In this document: one piece after another, positions 53,779 to 62,940 of the stretch
Position numbering within the stretch: position 1 is the stretch's first letter
How the letters are laid out: each line of letters opens with the position of its first letter
Assembly (NCBI RefSeq): GCF_000511355.1
Contig: NC_023135.1
Location: forward strand, 1,266,371-1,330,370
Source: Leisingera methylohalidivorans DSM 14336
GTDB taxonomy: Bacteria; Pseudomonadota; Alphaproteobacteria; Rhodobacterales; Rhodobacteraceae
Reading direction: 5' to 3'
Length of the DNA: 64,000 nt
Position numbers and translations under genes: made by a program
The notes under the pieces: generated by a model
Database searches by the model: none
What the model was told of the DNA's origin: nothing
What the model saw: only the letters and a program-made list of their open reading frames with translations

Positions 53779-54071
53779 TCCTTGAAGTGGAAGAAATCTG
53801 GGTGGACCAGTCTTTCGAATGTGGCGGTATCCTGAGAATGGCGGTTAGCCCCGCAGGATACCATGCCGCCACGGATGGCCGGCCTCAACCGATCTTTACG
53901 AGGCTCGGCGGACCGGAAGCGGATATAGCTGTCGCGGAGCTGTGCTTCGTCGCCTGCATTAAGCAGAAAGCCATCCTTGAAGTAGCTGCACTGCATTCGG
54001 CAGACTTTGCACCCCCGCTTCAAGCGCCTTTTGTGTCACTGATTTCAGGGTCTCAGCAGGAGCTGTTTTGA
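53775..54071 (+). CDS. Possible small protein, perhaps truncated
   Basis: 98 residues from ATG 53775 in ATGA overlap with the GT stop, MILEVEEIWVDQSFECGG.... Its 3' third overlaps the opposite-strand gene at 53959-54438, so the end may be foreign and the original gene cut by insertion of that gene. Confidence 0.4.
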   Translation: MILEVEEIWVDQSFECGGILRMAVSPAGYHAATDGRPQPIFTRLGGPEADIAVAELCFVACIKQKAILEVAALHSADFAPPLQAPFVSLISGSQQELF

Positions 54072-54438
54072 TCGCTTCAATCAGGCGGCCTTTGACGGTG
54101 GGATCCTCACTTGAAGCCTCCACACGATCAATCAGCAGTTGGCGGATCGTATCATCATGAAGCTTCACCGTGACAACATTAAGGATGGAGGACAATCCGC
54201 CGTCATCCTGAAGGAAGTCCAAACCTCGTGCCGTGATCTTGCATCTTGAGATTTGGACCTTGCCAGTTCCAAGTTCCGTATAAAATTTGGCTTCGGCCAA
54301 CCCGTGTTCGTGCAAGTAGTACACGTTCTTTGCGTACCTGTCGCCGCCGTCATTCCGGACGTGGTGGTTCTCTGGATAGTTTTCCGCCATCTCCAATAGC
54401 AGTTCACGCTGATATCCCCGGTCCAAAAAAGTGCTCAT
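53959..54438 (-). CDS. Reverse-strand unknown protein in tail genes, moron candidate
   Basis: 159 residues from ATG 54438 (MSTFLDRGYQRELLLEM...). An N-terminal winged-helix-like part (NYPENHHVRNDGGDRYAKNVYYLHEHGLAEAKF, CKITARGLDFLQDDGGL) is followed by a helical domain (VVTVKLHDDTIRQLLIDRVEASSEDP). GGGTG precedes the start. An inverted repeat GTTTCT-TG-AGAAAC lies upstream at 54561-54574. Its placement against the late operon between chaperone and tape measure suggests expression in the lysogen. Confidence 0.75.
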   Translation of the reverse strand: MSTFLDRGYQRELLLEMAENYPENHHVRNDGGDRYAKNVYYLHEHGLAEAKFYTELGTGKVQISRCKITARGLDFLQDDGGLSSILNVVTVKLHDDTIRQLLIDRVEASSEDPTVKGRLIEAIKTAPAETLKSVTQKALEAGVQSLPNAVQLLQGWLSA

Positions 54439-54560
54439 CGAAATCACCCTTGTTTCAAAACAGGATGATCCTCAGAGCGCTGATGGATTCGCACAAGCGG
54501 AACAAATCAGGAAGCCGCTCCGAGGCGCTGACAATGGCGTCGATGGAGAGGGGCGCTTCG

Positions 54561-54574
54561 GTTTCTTGAGAAAC
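54561..54574. repeat. Inverted repeat upstream of reverse-strand gene
   Basis: GTTTCT-TG-AGAAAC, in the 177-base gap between the reverse-strand gene and the tape measure gene; possible operator. Confidence 0.45.
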
Positions 54575-54615
54575 GGCTGCCCAAACTCTGCCCCCCCTAA
54601 ACTGAGAGGTCTCAT

Positions 54616-57600
54616 ATGACCGATTTTGCACGCCTCGGCATCGCTGTGGACACGCGCCAGGTCATTCGGGCCAGTGATGATCTTGGCGGCTTTGTCCGCG
54701 CTGGACGGGCAGCGTCTGGTGCAACTGAGCAGCTTGAGCGCTCTACGGGCCAAGCACGTGCTGAGTTCGGGCGTTTTGGGAAGTCGGCCGGCGGCGCCAC
54801 TGCCGCGGCTTCAGCCTTGGGGAAAGCTATTGGCGCTGTGGCCGTCGGCCTGGCGGGCTTCGCCTCCGCGCAGCAAGCCGCAGTTCAGGCGAGAGGATTT
54901 CAGGCGGCCATGGCGGAAACCTCCACTCTGATAGAGGGAACCCGGGCCGAAATGAGCCTCGTGGAGCAAGAGGCGCGCCGGATGGCTGCGACCTTCGGCG
55001 GCAACGCAACGCAACAGGTCAAAGCATTTTATCAGGCAATTTCAGCAGGCGCCGATAGTGTGGAGGCAGCTGCCCAAATCCTCGACCAGTCGAACCGGCT
55101 GGCCATTGGCGGCGTGACGGACATTACCACTGGCGTCGATGCTCTGACGACAGCAGTGAATGCATACAGCGCAACTGGACTGACTGCAGCTGAGGCGTCT
55201 GACGCCATGTTCGTTGGCATGAAGGCGGGCAAAACGACTATTGGCGAATTGTCCGCTCAGATGGGGCAAATCGTGCCCATCGCCAGCGCAGCGGGTGTGT
55301 CGTTTGATGAAATGATTGCGGGCATCTCGGCGCTTACGACGCAGGGCCAGTCAACAGCAATGGCGACGACCGGTTTGAGGGCGGCAATCACGGGCATTTT
55401 GCAGCCATCAAAGCAGGCAGCCGACGCGGCCAGGGCGATGGGGCTGGAGTTCTCGGCAAGCGCATTGCAGGCAAAGGGCCTGGAGCAATTCATGGCCGAT
55501 GTTGTCAAGGCGACCGGGGGCAACACAGACGCGATGACGCAACTGTTCGGTTCCGTTGAAGCACTGAATGCGGTTCTGGCGTTCTCCGGGGCCGCGGGGC
55601 AGACCTTCACGGATATCATGGCCGAAATGGGCGACAAGGCGGGGGCTACTGACGAAGCCTTTGCAAAGGTTGCCGATGGCGTCGATCAAAGGCTGAATGC
55701 GGCTTTTGGCAAGTTCACAAATCTGGCGACCCAAGTGGGGCATGTAATACTGACCGCAGGGGTTCCCGCGGTTGAGGCGCTCGCTGCTGGCGCGGGCATC
55801 CTGAGTGACAATTTTAACAGCGTGATTGGAGTTGTGACTGCCGCGGGCGTTGCGGTTGCGACTGCCTATGCCCCCGCCGTTTACGGCGCTGTGACGGCGA
55901 CAGGCGCCTGGATAGCCTCGCTTATCACTCTGCGCGGCGCGCTTATCGCTTCTGGCGTCGGGGTGCTGGTGGTCGGCGCTGGCCTTTTGGTCGGCAAGCT
56001 CCTTGACCTGGTTCAGGCGACGGGCGGCTGGGGGCTGGCTTTGCGCCTCCTGGGTTCCGTTGCAAGCGGCGTTTGGGAGGGCATCACCACAGCGGCGAAG
56101 GCGATACAGCCTGCGCTTGACGCCGTTTGGAGCAATGTTGCCGCTGGGTTCCTGAGAATGGTTCGCTCGATTGCGAAGACCTGGGCCGAGTTTCTGCATG
56201 GCGTGACCGCTGGCGCGAAGGCGATGGACTTCCTGCCGGGCATGGACAGCACCATTCTTGCGCTGGGGAATGCGGCGATCTCTGCCGGTTCAGGCGTGCA
56301 TGGCCTGACGGCAAGCATCAACGAATATCAGCAGTCAGCAGACGCAGCCTTGCAGCAATCCCGCGACCTTGTGGACCTGGGCTTTGAAAAGGCATCCGCG
56401 GCACTTGCCACGCTGAACCTGGTGATTGCGAAGCACGGCGAGGGCAGCGGCGAAGCCGTCAAGGCCACCAATGCGCTGAATGATGCCCTGAAAAAGCTGG
56501 AAAAGGGCGGCAAGAAAGCAGGCAAGGGGCTGAAGAAGACCAAAACAGAGGCTGAGGCGTTCGGTGACGCGCTTGAGGACGCAGCCTACACCGCAGAGGA
56601 TTTGGGCAAGGCCAAGGCAGACATTTTGGTCGGCGGTATCGACGGAGTGTCCAGCGCCTGGAGCGATTTCGTTGCGCGCGGTTTCAGTGACTTCAAGGGC
56701 TTTGCGCGGAACGTTCTGGACAGTTTCACGGGCATGTTGACGCAGATGGTCGCGCTGGCGGCGAGAAACCAGATAATGATCGGCCTGGGTATCGGTGGCG
56801 TATCCGGGGCAGCTGCAGGCGCGGGCGGTCTTGGTGCTGGCGGCGGCGGGTTTCTGGGCCTCGCTGGCAACGCGGCCAGTCTACTTGGCGGCGGAACGGC
56901 GCTTGCGGGAATCACCGGCGGCGCAGCGGCGTCACTTGGGCTGGGCGGGTATGCCAGCGCGGGACTGTTCAATATCGGGGCGAATGCCGCTCTGGCCTCG
57001 GCGGCTACCGGCTCCAGCGCGCTTATGGCGACCATCGGCGCGGCAATGGCCCCGGTGGCGATCATTGCGGCTAGCGTGGCGGTTTTGGTCAAAGGCTTTT
57101 CCCGCAAATACAAGGGCGGCGGCCTTGAAGGATCGTTCACCCCGGATGGCCTTGAGGACGGCCTGAACTTCGACTTCTGGAAAGGCGGGTTCCTGCGGTC
57201 TGACAAGTGGGTGCGCAAGCCGCTTGAAGAAGAATTCGAGCTTACGCTTAATCTGGCGATGAAGGGCTTGGCAGGCGGCGTGGTCGGCATGGCCGACACA
57301 CTGGGGCTTGGCACCAAAGCGCTGAAGGACTTTGAGAAAGTCGGCTGGTCGGTCTGGACGCATGACAAGACGCCGGAGCAGGTGCAGCAATTCCTTCAGG
57401 AGGAAATGCAGAAATCAGCTGACCAGATGGCGGAGCTGATCCTGGGCGGCGACGAATATCTGCGCATGGGCGAAAGTCACCTTGAGGCGATGACCCGCAT
57501 GTCAGCCGGCCTGCTGGCGGTGAATGATGCCATGGACCTGCTGGGGCGCGCCGCCTTTGAAACGTCGATCGCCGCCGGTGATGCGGCCTCTAGCCTGATC

Positions 57601-59724
57601 GACGCTTTCGGCGGGCAAGAGGCGATGGCAGCAGCTACGACTGCCTACTGGACCGGGTTTTACAGCGAAGCGGAGCGCCGGGAAACGGTCATGCGCCGTC
57701 TTGGTGATCAGTTCGAGGCGCTGGGAATTGCGATGCCTGAGAGCCGCGACGGTTTCCGCCAGATGATCGAGAGCATCGACCTGACCGCGGCTTCGGGGCG
57801 AGCGCTTTACGCGGAGCTTTTGGGGTTGTCTGCGAGCCTGGATCAGGTGTTGCCAAAGGTCAGCGCATACACCGAGGCAATGCAGGGCATCGTTGACCAG
57901 ATTGGCGGGGAAATCGGCCTGCAGATTGGGGCTGCGCGGGACATGGCGCGGCTCACCGAGCAATCGGCGCAGCTCTGGTATCGCACGGCCACGACTTTGC
58001 GCGACTTCCTGTCTGACCTGCTGAACACGGATCTGACAGCGGCCAGCCGGTCGCAGTCTATTGCTGTGAACCGGTCCCGGTTTGAGACCGCCTTTGACAT
58101 GGCGCGCGGCGGGGATGTGGACGCGGCCCGGGATGTGCCGGCGCTGGCCAAGGCTTATCTGGAAAGCGCCCGTAACAGCGCCTCGACCTCGCTGGAGTAC
58201 CGCCGGATTGCCGCGCAGGTGCAAGGGCAGGTAAGTTTCCTCGCTGGAATTGCGGAGCTTGAGGGCGCGAACGATGACGTTCTGCGCGGCCTTTATGAGC
58301 AGCAGATCGAGGTGCTGACCGGCCTGGGCATGTTCCTGCAGTTGGAAGGGCTGACAGCGGATCAAGTGGCCGAGCTGGGCGACGGCGTGCAGGCGCTGAC
58401 CGAGAACTGGGACGGCACTGTCCTGGCCTTCGAGGGTTCACTGGGCGCGCTGGAGGATGCAATCCGCAATGCGGAAGCCTTCAGCTACGACGATCTTGTC
58501 GGGCGCCTCGATGTGGCTGTGTCGCTGGCTGATGACGCCCCGCGCTGGGTGCAGCGGCTGGTGGACAGCGCGGACGCGGGCCTGCGCACCACGCTGGATT
58601 TTGTCATCCGCAATGATGAGCTGAGCCCGGCTGATAAGTGGATCGCCACCAATGCGGCCTCTGAACACGTCTCCGCGCTGGATTTCGTGCTGCGCAACGA
58701 TCTGGACCGGGCAACACGGCGGCTGGTGTTGAAAACCACTGGCGAGCTTCACCGCGATCTGAACCTGACGCTGGCAAAGGATCTGGACGCGGACACGCGC
58801 CAAATGCTGCTGACCCGCAATCAGGGACTCACACGGCGGGTGAATGTTGCGCTGACCAAGGATGGCGATAAGGCAATCCGCAGCCTCAACCGGCTGCAGG
58901 ATCTGATCGGGACCAAGGGCAGTGGCAAGATCACCTTTGACGGCGGCTTGGCGCTCACTGCCGACGAGGCGTTCAAAGGCCTGTCGGACGGGGTGCAGGA
59001 TCTGGTGTCGCCCATCAACAAGCTTCGCGGAATGCTGGGCGAGCTGCGGGACGCGGTGGACGCGGACCGGGTGCAGCGGGAAAACACGCTGAAGATTGCC
59101 GGGCTGCAGGTGAAAGGCGCCGATGCGGTGGTGCGCACTCAGCAAGCCCAGGGCGTGGTCGATGAGTTCAACGCGCTGCGCAGCCAATATGGGATTGGCC
59201 TTGTCGGTCAGAAGGGAACCGTTTCTGTAAACGACGCGGGGCGCATCCAGACGTCCTTTGACTATTACAGCGGCGGCGATGTGGTCGGCTTCAAAAAGGC
59301 CCTGCGCTCCGAGTTCGGAACTGATGCCATTGGCTCGGTGTTCAATGCCACAAACCGGCGGGTTGGCAGTGCCGAAGACCGCGCCGAGGCACTGCGGCAG
59401 CAGGTCAAGGATCTCGGTGGCATTCCGAAATTTGCTCGCGGCACCAACTTTGCGCCTGGCGGCCGGGCGCTGGTAGGCGAGGAGGGGCCGGAAATTGTGG
59501 ATCTGCCGCGAGGCTCCACGGTCCACCCCTACTCTCAGAGCCGTGCCATGCTCGACAATGGCGATGTTGTCAGGGAGCTGCGGGAACTGAGGAAAGAGGT
59601 CTCGGAACTGCGCAAGGATAAGCACCGCGCCGACTTCCAGAAGATCCGAGAAACCAAAGAAATCAAGCGTCTGGCACAAAAGCAGGACGTGGTTGGGGTC
59701 AAAATCCAAGAGGAGCAGGCGTAA
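54616..59724 (+). CDS. Tail tape measure protein
   Basis: 1702 residues; sets tail length and enters the host envelope. TP901-type core: FQAAMAETSTLIEGTRAEM, GVTDITTGVDALTTAVNAYSATGLTAAEASDAMF, and FDEMIAGISALTTQGQSTA. Hydrophobic helices about residues 385-461, glycine-rich stretch near 735-830, long helical parts, and the usual C-terminal FARGTNFAPGGRALVGEEGPEIVDLPRGSTVHP. At about 1.5 angstrom per residue the tail would be near 250 nm (inference). Confidence 0.94.
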   Translation: MTDFARLGIAVDTRQVIRASDDLGGFVRAGRAASGATEQLERSTGQARAEFGRFGKSAGGATAAASALGKAIGAVAVGLAGFASAQQAAVQARGFQAAMAETSTLIEGTRAEMSLVEQEARRMAATFGGNATQQVKAFYQAISAGADSVEAAAQILDQSNRLAIGGVTDITTGVDALTTAVNAYSATGLTAAEASDAMFVGMKAGKTTIGELSAQMGQIVPIASAAGVSFDEMIAGISALTTQGQSTAMATTGLRAAITGILQPSKQAADAARAMGLEFSASALQAKGLEQFMADVVKATGGNTDAMTQLFGSVEALNAVLAFSGAAGQTFTDIMAEMGDKAGATDEAFAKVADGVDQRLNAAFGKFTNLATQVGHVILTAGVPAVEALAAGAGILSDNFNSVIGVVTAAGVAVATAYAPAVYGAVTATGAWIASLITLRGALIASGVGVLVVGAGLLVGKLLDLVQATGGWGLALRLLGSVASGVWEGITTAAKAIQPALDAVWSNVAAGFLRMVRSIAKTWAEFLHGVTAGAKAMDFLPGMDSTILALGNAAISAGSGVHGLTASINEYQQSADAALQQSRDLVDLGFEKASAALATLNLVIAKHGEGSGEAVKATNALNDALKKLEKGGKKAGKGLKKTKTEAEAFGDALEDAAYTAEDLGKAKADILVGGIDGVSSAWSDFVARGFSDFKGFARNVLDSFTGMLTQMVALAARNQIMIGLGIGGVSGAAAGAGGLGAGGGGFLGLAGNAASLLGGGTALAGITGGAAASLGLGGYASAGLFNIGANAALASAATGSSALMATIGAAMAPVAIIAASVAVLVKGFSRKYKGGGLEGSFTPDGLEDGLNFDFWKGGFLRSDKWVRKPLEEEFELTLNLAMKGLAGGVVGMADTLGLGTKALKDFEKVGWSVWTHDKTPEQVQQFLQEEMQKSADQMAELILGGDEYLRMGESHLEAMTRMSAGLLAVNDAMDLLGRAAFETSIAAGDAASSLIDAFGGQEAMAAATTAYWTGFYSEAERRETVMRRLGDQFEALGIAMPESRDGFRQMIESIDLTAASGRALYAELLGLSASLDQVLPKVSAYTEAMQGIVDQIGGEIGLQIGAARDMARLTEQSAQLWYRTATTLRDFLSDLLNTDLTAASRSQSIAVNRSRFETAFDMARGGDVDAARDVPALAKAYLESARNSASTSLEYRRIAAQVQGQVSFLAGIAELEGANDDVLRGLYEQQIEVLTGLGMFLQLEGLTADQVAELGDGVQALTENWDGTVLAFEGSLGALEDAIRNAEAFSYDDLVGRLDVAVSLADDAPRWVQRLVDSADAGLRTTLDFVIRNDELSPADKWIATNAASEHVSALDFVLRNDLDRATRRLVLKTTGELHRDLNLTLAKDLDADTRQMLLTRNQGLTRRVNVALTKDGDKAIRSLNRLQDLIGTKGSGKITFDGGLALTADEAFKGLSDGVQDLVSPINKLRGMLGELRDAVDADRVQRENTLKIAGLQVKGADAVVRTQQAQGVVDEFNALRSQYGIGLVGQKGTVSVNDAGRIQTSFDYYSGGDVVGFKKALRSEFGTDAIGSVFNATNRRVGSAEDRAEALRQQVKDLGGIPKFARGTNFAPGGRALVGEEGPEIVDLPRGSTVHPYSQSRAMLDNGDVVRELRELRKEVSELRKDKHRADFQKIRETKEIKRLAQKQDVVGVKIQEEQA

Positions 59725-60635
59725 TGCTGAGAACGATTGTCCCGGTCACTGTGACTGAGGCTCTGCTGGTCAGTACCAATGTGCCAGAGGATGACGACCC
59801 GGAATGGGATACCGGCACATCCTACAACCTTGGTGATCGCGTCATCCTTGGCGCATTGCACAAGGTCTATGAGTCTGCCGTGGCCGGTAATATCGGCAAG
59901 GACCCTTCCACAAATCCGGCAAGCTGGCTGGAGGTCGGGGCCACCAATGGGCGCCGGGCCTTTGACCGGCGCCTGTCTGCACCTTCCACGAAAGCCGGTA
60001 AGATGACCTTTGTAATTCAACCCACGTCGCTGGTCCGGGCGGTGGGGCTAGTTGGCGCAAAGGCCGCATCCGCAACCGTCCGGGTCAAAAACACCAGCGG
60101 CGACACGCTTGTGGAACGCAGCCAGGCGCTCGCGGACTACAGCGAGATGATCGACGCGCTGACGATGGTACTCACCGCTCCGGACACCCGCGAGTTTGCT
60201 ATTTTCGAAGACGTCATCTGCCAGCCCGGCAATCAGATCGAAATCGAGATCGGCGACGGATCCGGTCAGGCCGAGGTGTCCGAAGTGGTGCTGGGGGATG
60301 TCGTCCAGATCGGGGATGCGCTTTTCGATACCGAAACCGGCGTGGAAGACTTCAGCGACTTCAACGAAGACCAGTTCGGCAATGTGGACATTGTGGAACG
60401 CGGATACCGGGACGTCATTGATTTCCCAGTGTCGGTGAAGACCGCTGATGCCGGCCGCATCAAAAAGCGCCTCACCGCAATCCGTGCCAAGTTCGCCATC
60501 TTCTATTTCACAGCCACCGGCAACGACTACGGCACAACCGTCTATGGCCGCTACGAAAGGCTCTCCACCATCCTTTCCGGCCCAACCGTTTCCGACATGA
60601 ACCTCAAAATCTTGGGAGCAACCTATGGGGCTTGA
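59724..60635 (+). CDS. Tail tip/baseplate protein with CBM-like domain
   Basis: 303 residues. Residues about 30-72 (YNLGDRVILGALHKVYESA ... NPASWLEVG) resemble a carbohydrate-binding (CBM5/12-like) module. The remainder (VEDFSDFNEDQFGNVDIVERGYRDVIDFPV) is tail-protein-like. One-base overlap with tape measure. Probably contacts the host surface. Confidence 0.75.
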   Translation: MLRTIVPVTVTEALLVSTNVPEDDDPEWDTGTSYNLGDRVILGALHKVYESAVAGNIGKDPSTNPASWLEVGATNGRRAFDRRLSAPSTKAGKMTFVIQPTSLVRAVGLVGAKAASATVRVKNTSGDTLVERSQALADYSEMIDALTMVLTAPDTREFAIFEDVICQPGNQIEIEIGDGSGQAEVSEVVLGDVVQIGDALFDTETGVEDFSDFNEDQFGNVDIVERGYRDVIDFPVSVKTADAGRIKKRLTAIRAKFAIFYFTATGNDYGTTVYGRYERLSTILSGPTVSDMNLKILGATYGA

Positions 60636-61788
60636 TTTTCCTGCGGTGCCACCGGCACCCGACTTGAATTCGCCAGACACTTTTAATCAGCGCGTGCTGG
60701 ATATGTTCACTTGGTGCGCGGTCACTATGCCCGGATATCTTGAAGCCCTGAGCGCCGAGGACTTCTTCTCGGTGCAGTCCAGCGCCACAGATACCACCGC
60801 AGGTAAACTTCTGAAATTGTCTTCCGGCGGGGGTGTTTTCGGTCTGGGCGTTAATGACGCGACATTGAATTTGCCGCCTAACGACGATTTGGACGCCCTG
60901 ACGGTTTCTGGCCTGTTCCGGTATGCCGGCGGAACCACGACCGGAGCGCCAAGCACCGCTGGAGTGGTGTTGAGCATAGTGCGGCTACAGGGCAAATACA
61001 TGCAGCTGGCTGTTTCCCATGACGGTTTGATGTACCTGCGCGCTTATGATGCCGTGTCCTGGTCAGCCTGGGTGGAAGTCCTCACGAGCGACATGGTGCA
61101 GTCCAGCGCCACAGATGCCACATTTGGCAAACTTCTGAAACTGTCCAGCTCCGGCACCGGCACTTTTGGATTGGGGGTAACATCTGGAAATGCCCCGACA
61201 ATCTCAGATTTCACGGCCCCGCCTGCTTCAGGTCTTTATCGGTATCTGGGCGGCAGCGGAGGTGCGGCAGGGAACCCTGATGACGGGGCGTGGTGGGGTT
61301 CCTGTATCGTAGGCAAGGGGCTGTCTGGAGATGTTATGTACATTGCCTCTCGGGTACAGGACGCGAACAACCCGCCGAAACTGTGGATCGGATCATGCCA
61401 GGAGGACGGTACAGGACTTTACTGGACTGAGGTCGTGACCCGCAACAACCTGCTGGGCACTGTATCTCAGTCTGCAGGCGTACCCACCGGTGCAGTGATC
61501 GAGCGCGGCAACAATTCTAATGGCAGGTATGTGCGCTTTGCGGACGGCACACAGATTTGCACGCGTCGCATGAATGCGAGCGCGTCGGGGGCAGAGGCCT
61601 GGACCTTTCCGGCCAGCTTCATTGAGGAACCGCAATGTTCAGTTCTCCCGATCAGTGCCGGGGCGCATTCTGTGACAGCGGAGCCGCCATCCAGCACCAC
61701 CACATATGTTGAGTTCAACTGTTTCGACACGGCGGGGGCGCGCCAGGCAAAGTCCTGTCATCTGACAGCTACCGGCCGCTGGTTCTAA
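60625..61788 (+). CDS. Tail fibre protein
   Basis: 387 residues, glycine and serine rich. Two internal repeats share VQSSATD-x-T-x-GKLLKLSS (about residues 50-68 and 158-176); the coding DNA is identical over 21 bases at 60772 and 61096. C-terminal half likely binds the receptor. GGAGC precedes the ATG, 11-base overlap with the preceding gene. Confidence 0.82.
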   Translation: MGLDFPAVPPAPDLNSPDTFNQRVLDMFTWCAVTMPGYLEALSAEDFFSVQSSATDTTAGKLLKLSSGGGVFGLGVNDATLNLPPNDDLDALTVSGLFRYAGGTTTGAPSTAGVVLSIVRLQGKYMQLAVSHDGLMYLRAYDAVSWSAWVEVLTSDMVQSSATDATFGKLLKLSSSGTGTFGLGVTSGNAPTISDFTAPPASGLYRYLGGSGGAAGNPDDGAWWGSCIVGKGLSGDVMYIASRVQDANNPPKLWIGSCQEDGTGLYWTEVVTRNNLLGTVSQSAGVPTGAVIERGNNSNGRYVRFADGTQICTRRMNASASGAEAWTFPASFIEEPQCSVLPISAGAHSVTAEPPSSTTTYVEFNCFDTAGARQAKSCHLTATGRWF

Positions 61789-61800
61789 AGGAGTTTCCCC

Positions 61801-62139
61801 ATGCAGATCAATTGGAACCCGGTGCGCCGGGATGAGGCGCTGACCGTCACCAAACAGGGCGATGCCCTGACAATCAACGGCGAGGTGTTCGATTTCACTC
61901 CGCTGCCGGATGGGGCCACCCTGCCGCGCGATGCGGTGGATTGCGACTGGCTGGCTTCGGGCGTGGAGCGTGTGGGCGGCGAAATCACCCTGATCCTGCT
62001 GCTGCCGCACGGCGCCAGGGCGCCGGAGGAAACACGGTTTCCGCAGCCGGTGGCTGTCACTGAGGACGGTCCGGTGCCGGTGCCGCCATACAGTATTCCA
62101 GAACCCCAAACGGAGCCGGAAGAGGAACCCGCGGCATGA
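61801..62139 (+). CDS. Small tail-fibre-associated protein
   Basis: 112 residues; MQINWNPVRRDEALTVTKQGDALTINGEVFDFTPLPDGATLPRDAV then a proline/glutamate-rich end. Probably a tail-fibre assembly or accessory factor by position; GGAG upstream. Confidence 0.7.
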   Translation: MQINWNPVRRDEALTVTKQGDALTINGEVFDFTPLPDGATLPRDAVDCDWLASGVERVGGEITLILLLPHGARAPEETRFPQPVAVTEDGPVPVPPYSIPEPQTEPEEEPAA

Positions 62140-62561
62140 GCAATATCGACTTTTCGCAGCAGATCAGCCCCGAAGCCAAAGCGGCTAAGGCCCGCGTGGC
62201 GCTGTTCGCAGATCTGGCCCGCATCCGCTGGGAGGCGGAAACCGGCGGCGTCACCCTGCAGGATGGGACCGCACTGCCGTCTGATGAGGTGTCCGCGCGC
62301 AAATTGACCTCGGCCGTCACCAGTCTGCAGAACAGCATGGTCTCGGAACCGGTTGCCTGGAAGTTCCCAGGCGGATGGCAGGATCTGACGCAGGCGCAGA
62401 TCGAAGCGGCCGCGGCGGCGGTGGCGCAGCATGTGCAGGCCTGTTTCTCGGCGGAGCGCACCGTTCATCAGCAGATTGATGCTCTGACTGATGCCCAGGT
62501 GCCGGGCTTCGACGTGCAGGCGGCCTTCGGCGCGGCGCTGGCCGGGCAGGGGGGCGCCTGA
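62136..62561 (+). CDS. DUF4376-like tail accessory protein
   Basis: 141 residues; ALFADLARIRWEAETGGVTLQDGTALPSDEVSARKLTSAV fits DUF4376 proteins next to tail fibre genes. ATGA overlap with the preceding gene. Confidence 0.7.
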   Translation: MSNIDFSQQISPEAKAAKARVALFADLARIRWEAETGGVTLQDGTALPSDEVSARKLTSAVTSLQNSMVSEPVAWKFPGGWQDLTQAQIEAAAAAVAQHVQACFSAERTVHQQIDALTDAQVPGFDVQAAFGAALAGQGGA

Positions 62562-62875
62562 TGGAGGATGCTGGCCTGGTAGACTGGCTGTCGAACTTGC
62601 TTGGCGGCGCGGCGACCACACTGTTCGGCGCGGCGATGGGGCGCCTGATGTGGCATTCCGGCGAGGTGCGCAAAGGGCAACGCCGCTTCTTCGGCCCTGA
62701 ACTGCTTTGGGAAGTCCCGGTGGCGATCGGCATGGCCATCATCGGCGAAGCGATTGCCAGCTACCTCGGCGCCAGCGCGACGGTCAGCACCGGGATCGTT
62801 GCTCTGGCGGCCTATATCGGGCCGCGCGGTGCCGAGGTGCTGCTGACAAAATGGCTCAGCCGCACCCGCCCCTGA
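62561..62875 (+). CDS. LydA-type holin
   Basis: 104 residues with about three hydrophobic segments (LSNLLGGAATTLFGAAMG, VPVAIGMAIIGEAIASYLG, STGIVALAAYIG). Pore-forming protein timing lysis; matches LydA-like holins. TGATG overlap with the preceding gene. Confidence 0.8.
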   Translation: MEDAGLVDWLSNLLGGAATTLFGAAMGRLMWHSGEVRKGQRRFFGPELLWEVPVAIGMAIIGEAIASYLGASATVSTGIVALAAYIGPRGAEVLLTKWLSRTRP

Positions 62876-62904
62876 CTTAACCCAATCACCAATCAGCGAA
62901 ACCA

Positions 62905-62928
62905 GCCCCGCCTTGTGCGGGGTTTTTC
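62905..62928 (+). terminator. Terminator before the endolysin gene
   Basis: CCCCGC-cttgt-GCGGGG followed by TTTTT, 13 bases before the GH19 gene start. Confidence 0.82.
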
Positions 62929-62940
62929 ATTGGAGGCAGC

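Noticed and set aside
53496..54023. 175-codon frame on the minus strand
   Set aside because: Overlaps the frameshift product and another minus-strand gene; serine/arginine-rich shadow without a start signal.
58438..59709. 423-codon frame on the minus strand
   Set aside because: Antisense to the tape measure gene; no ribosome site or domain.
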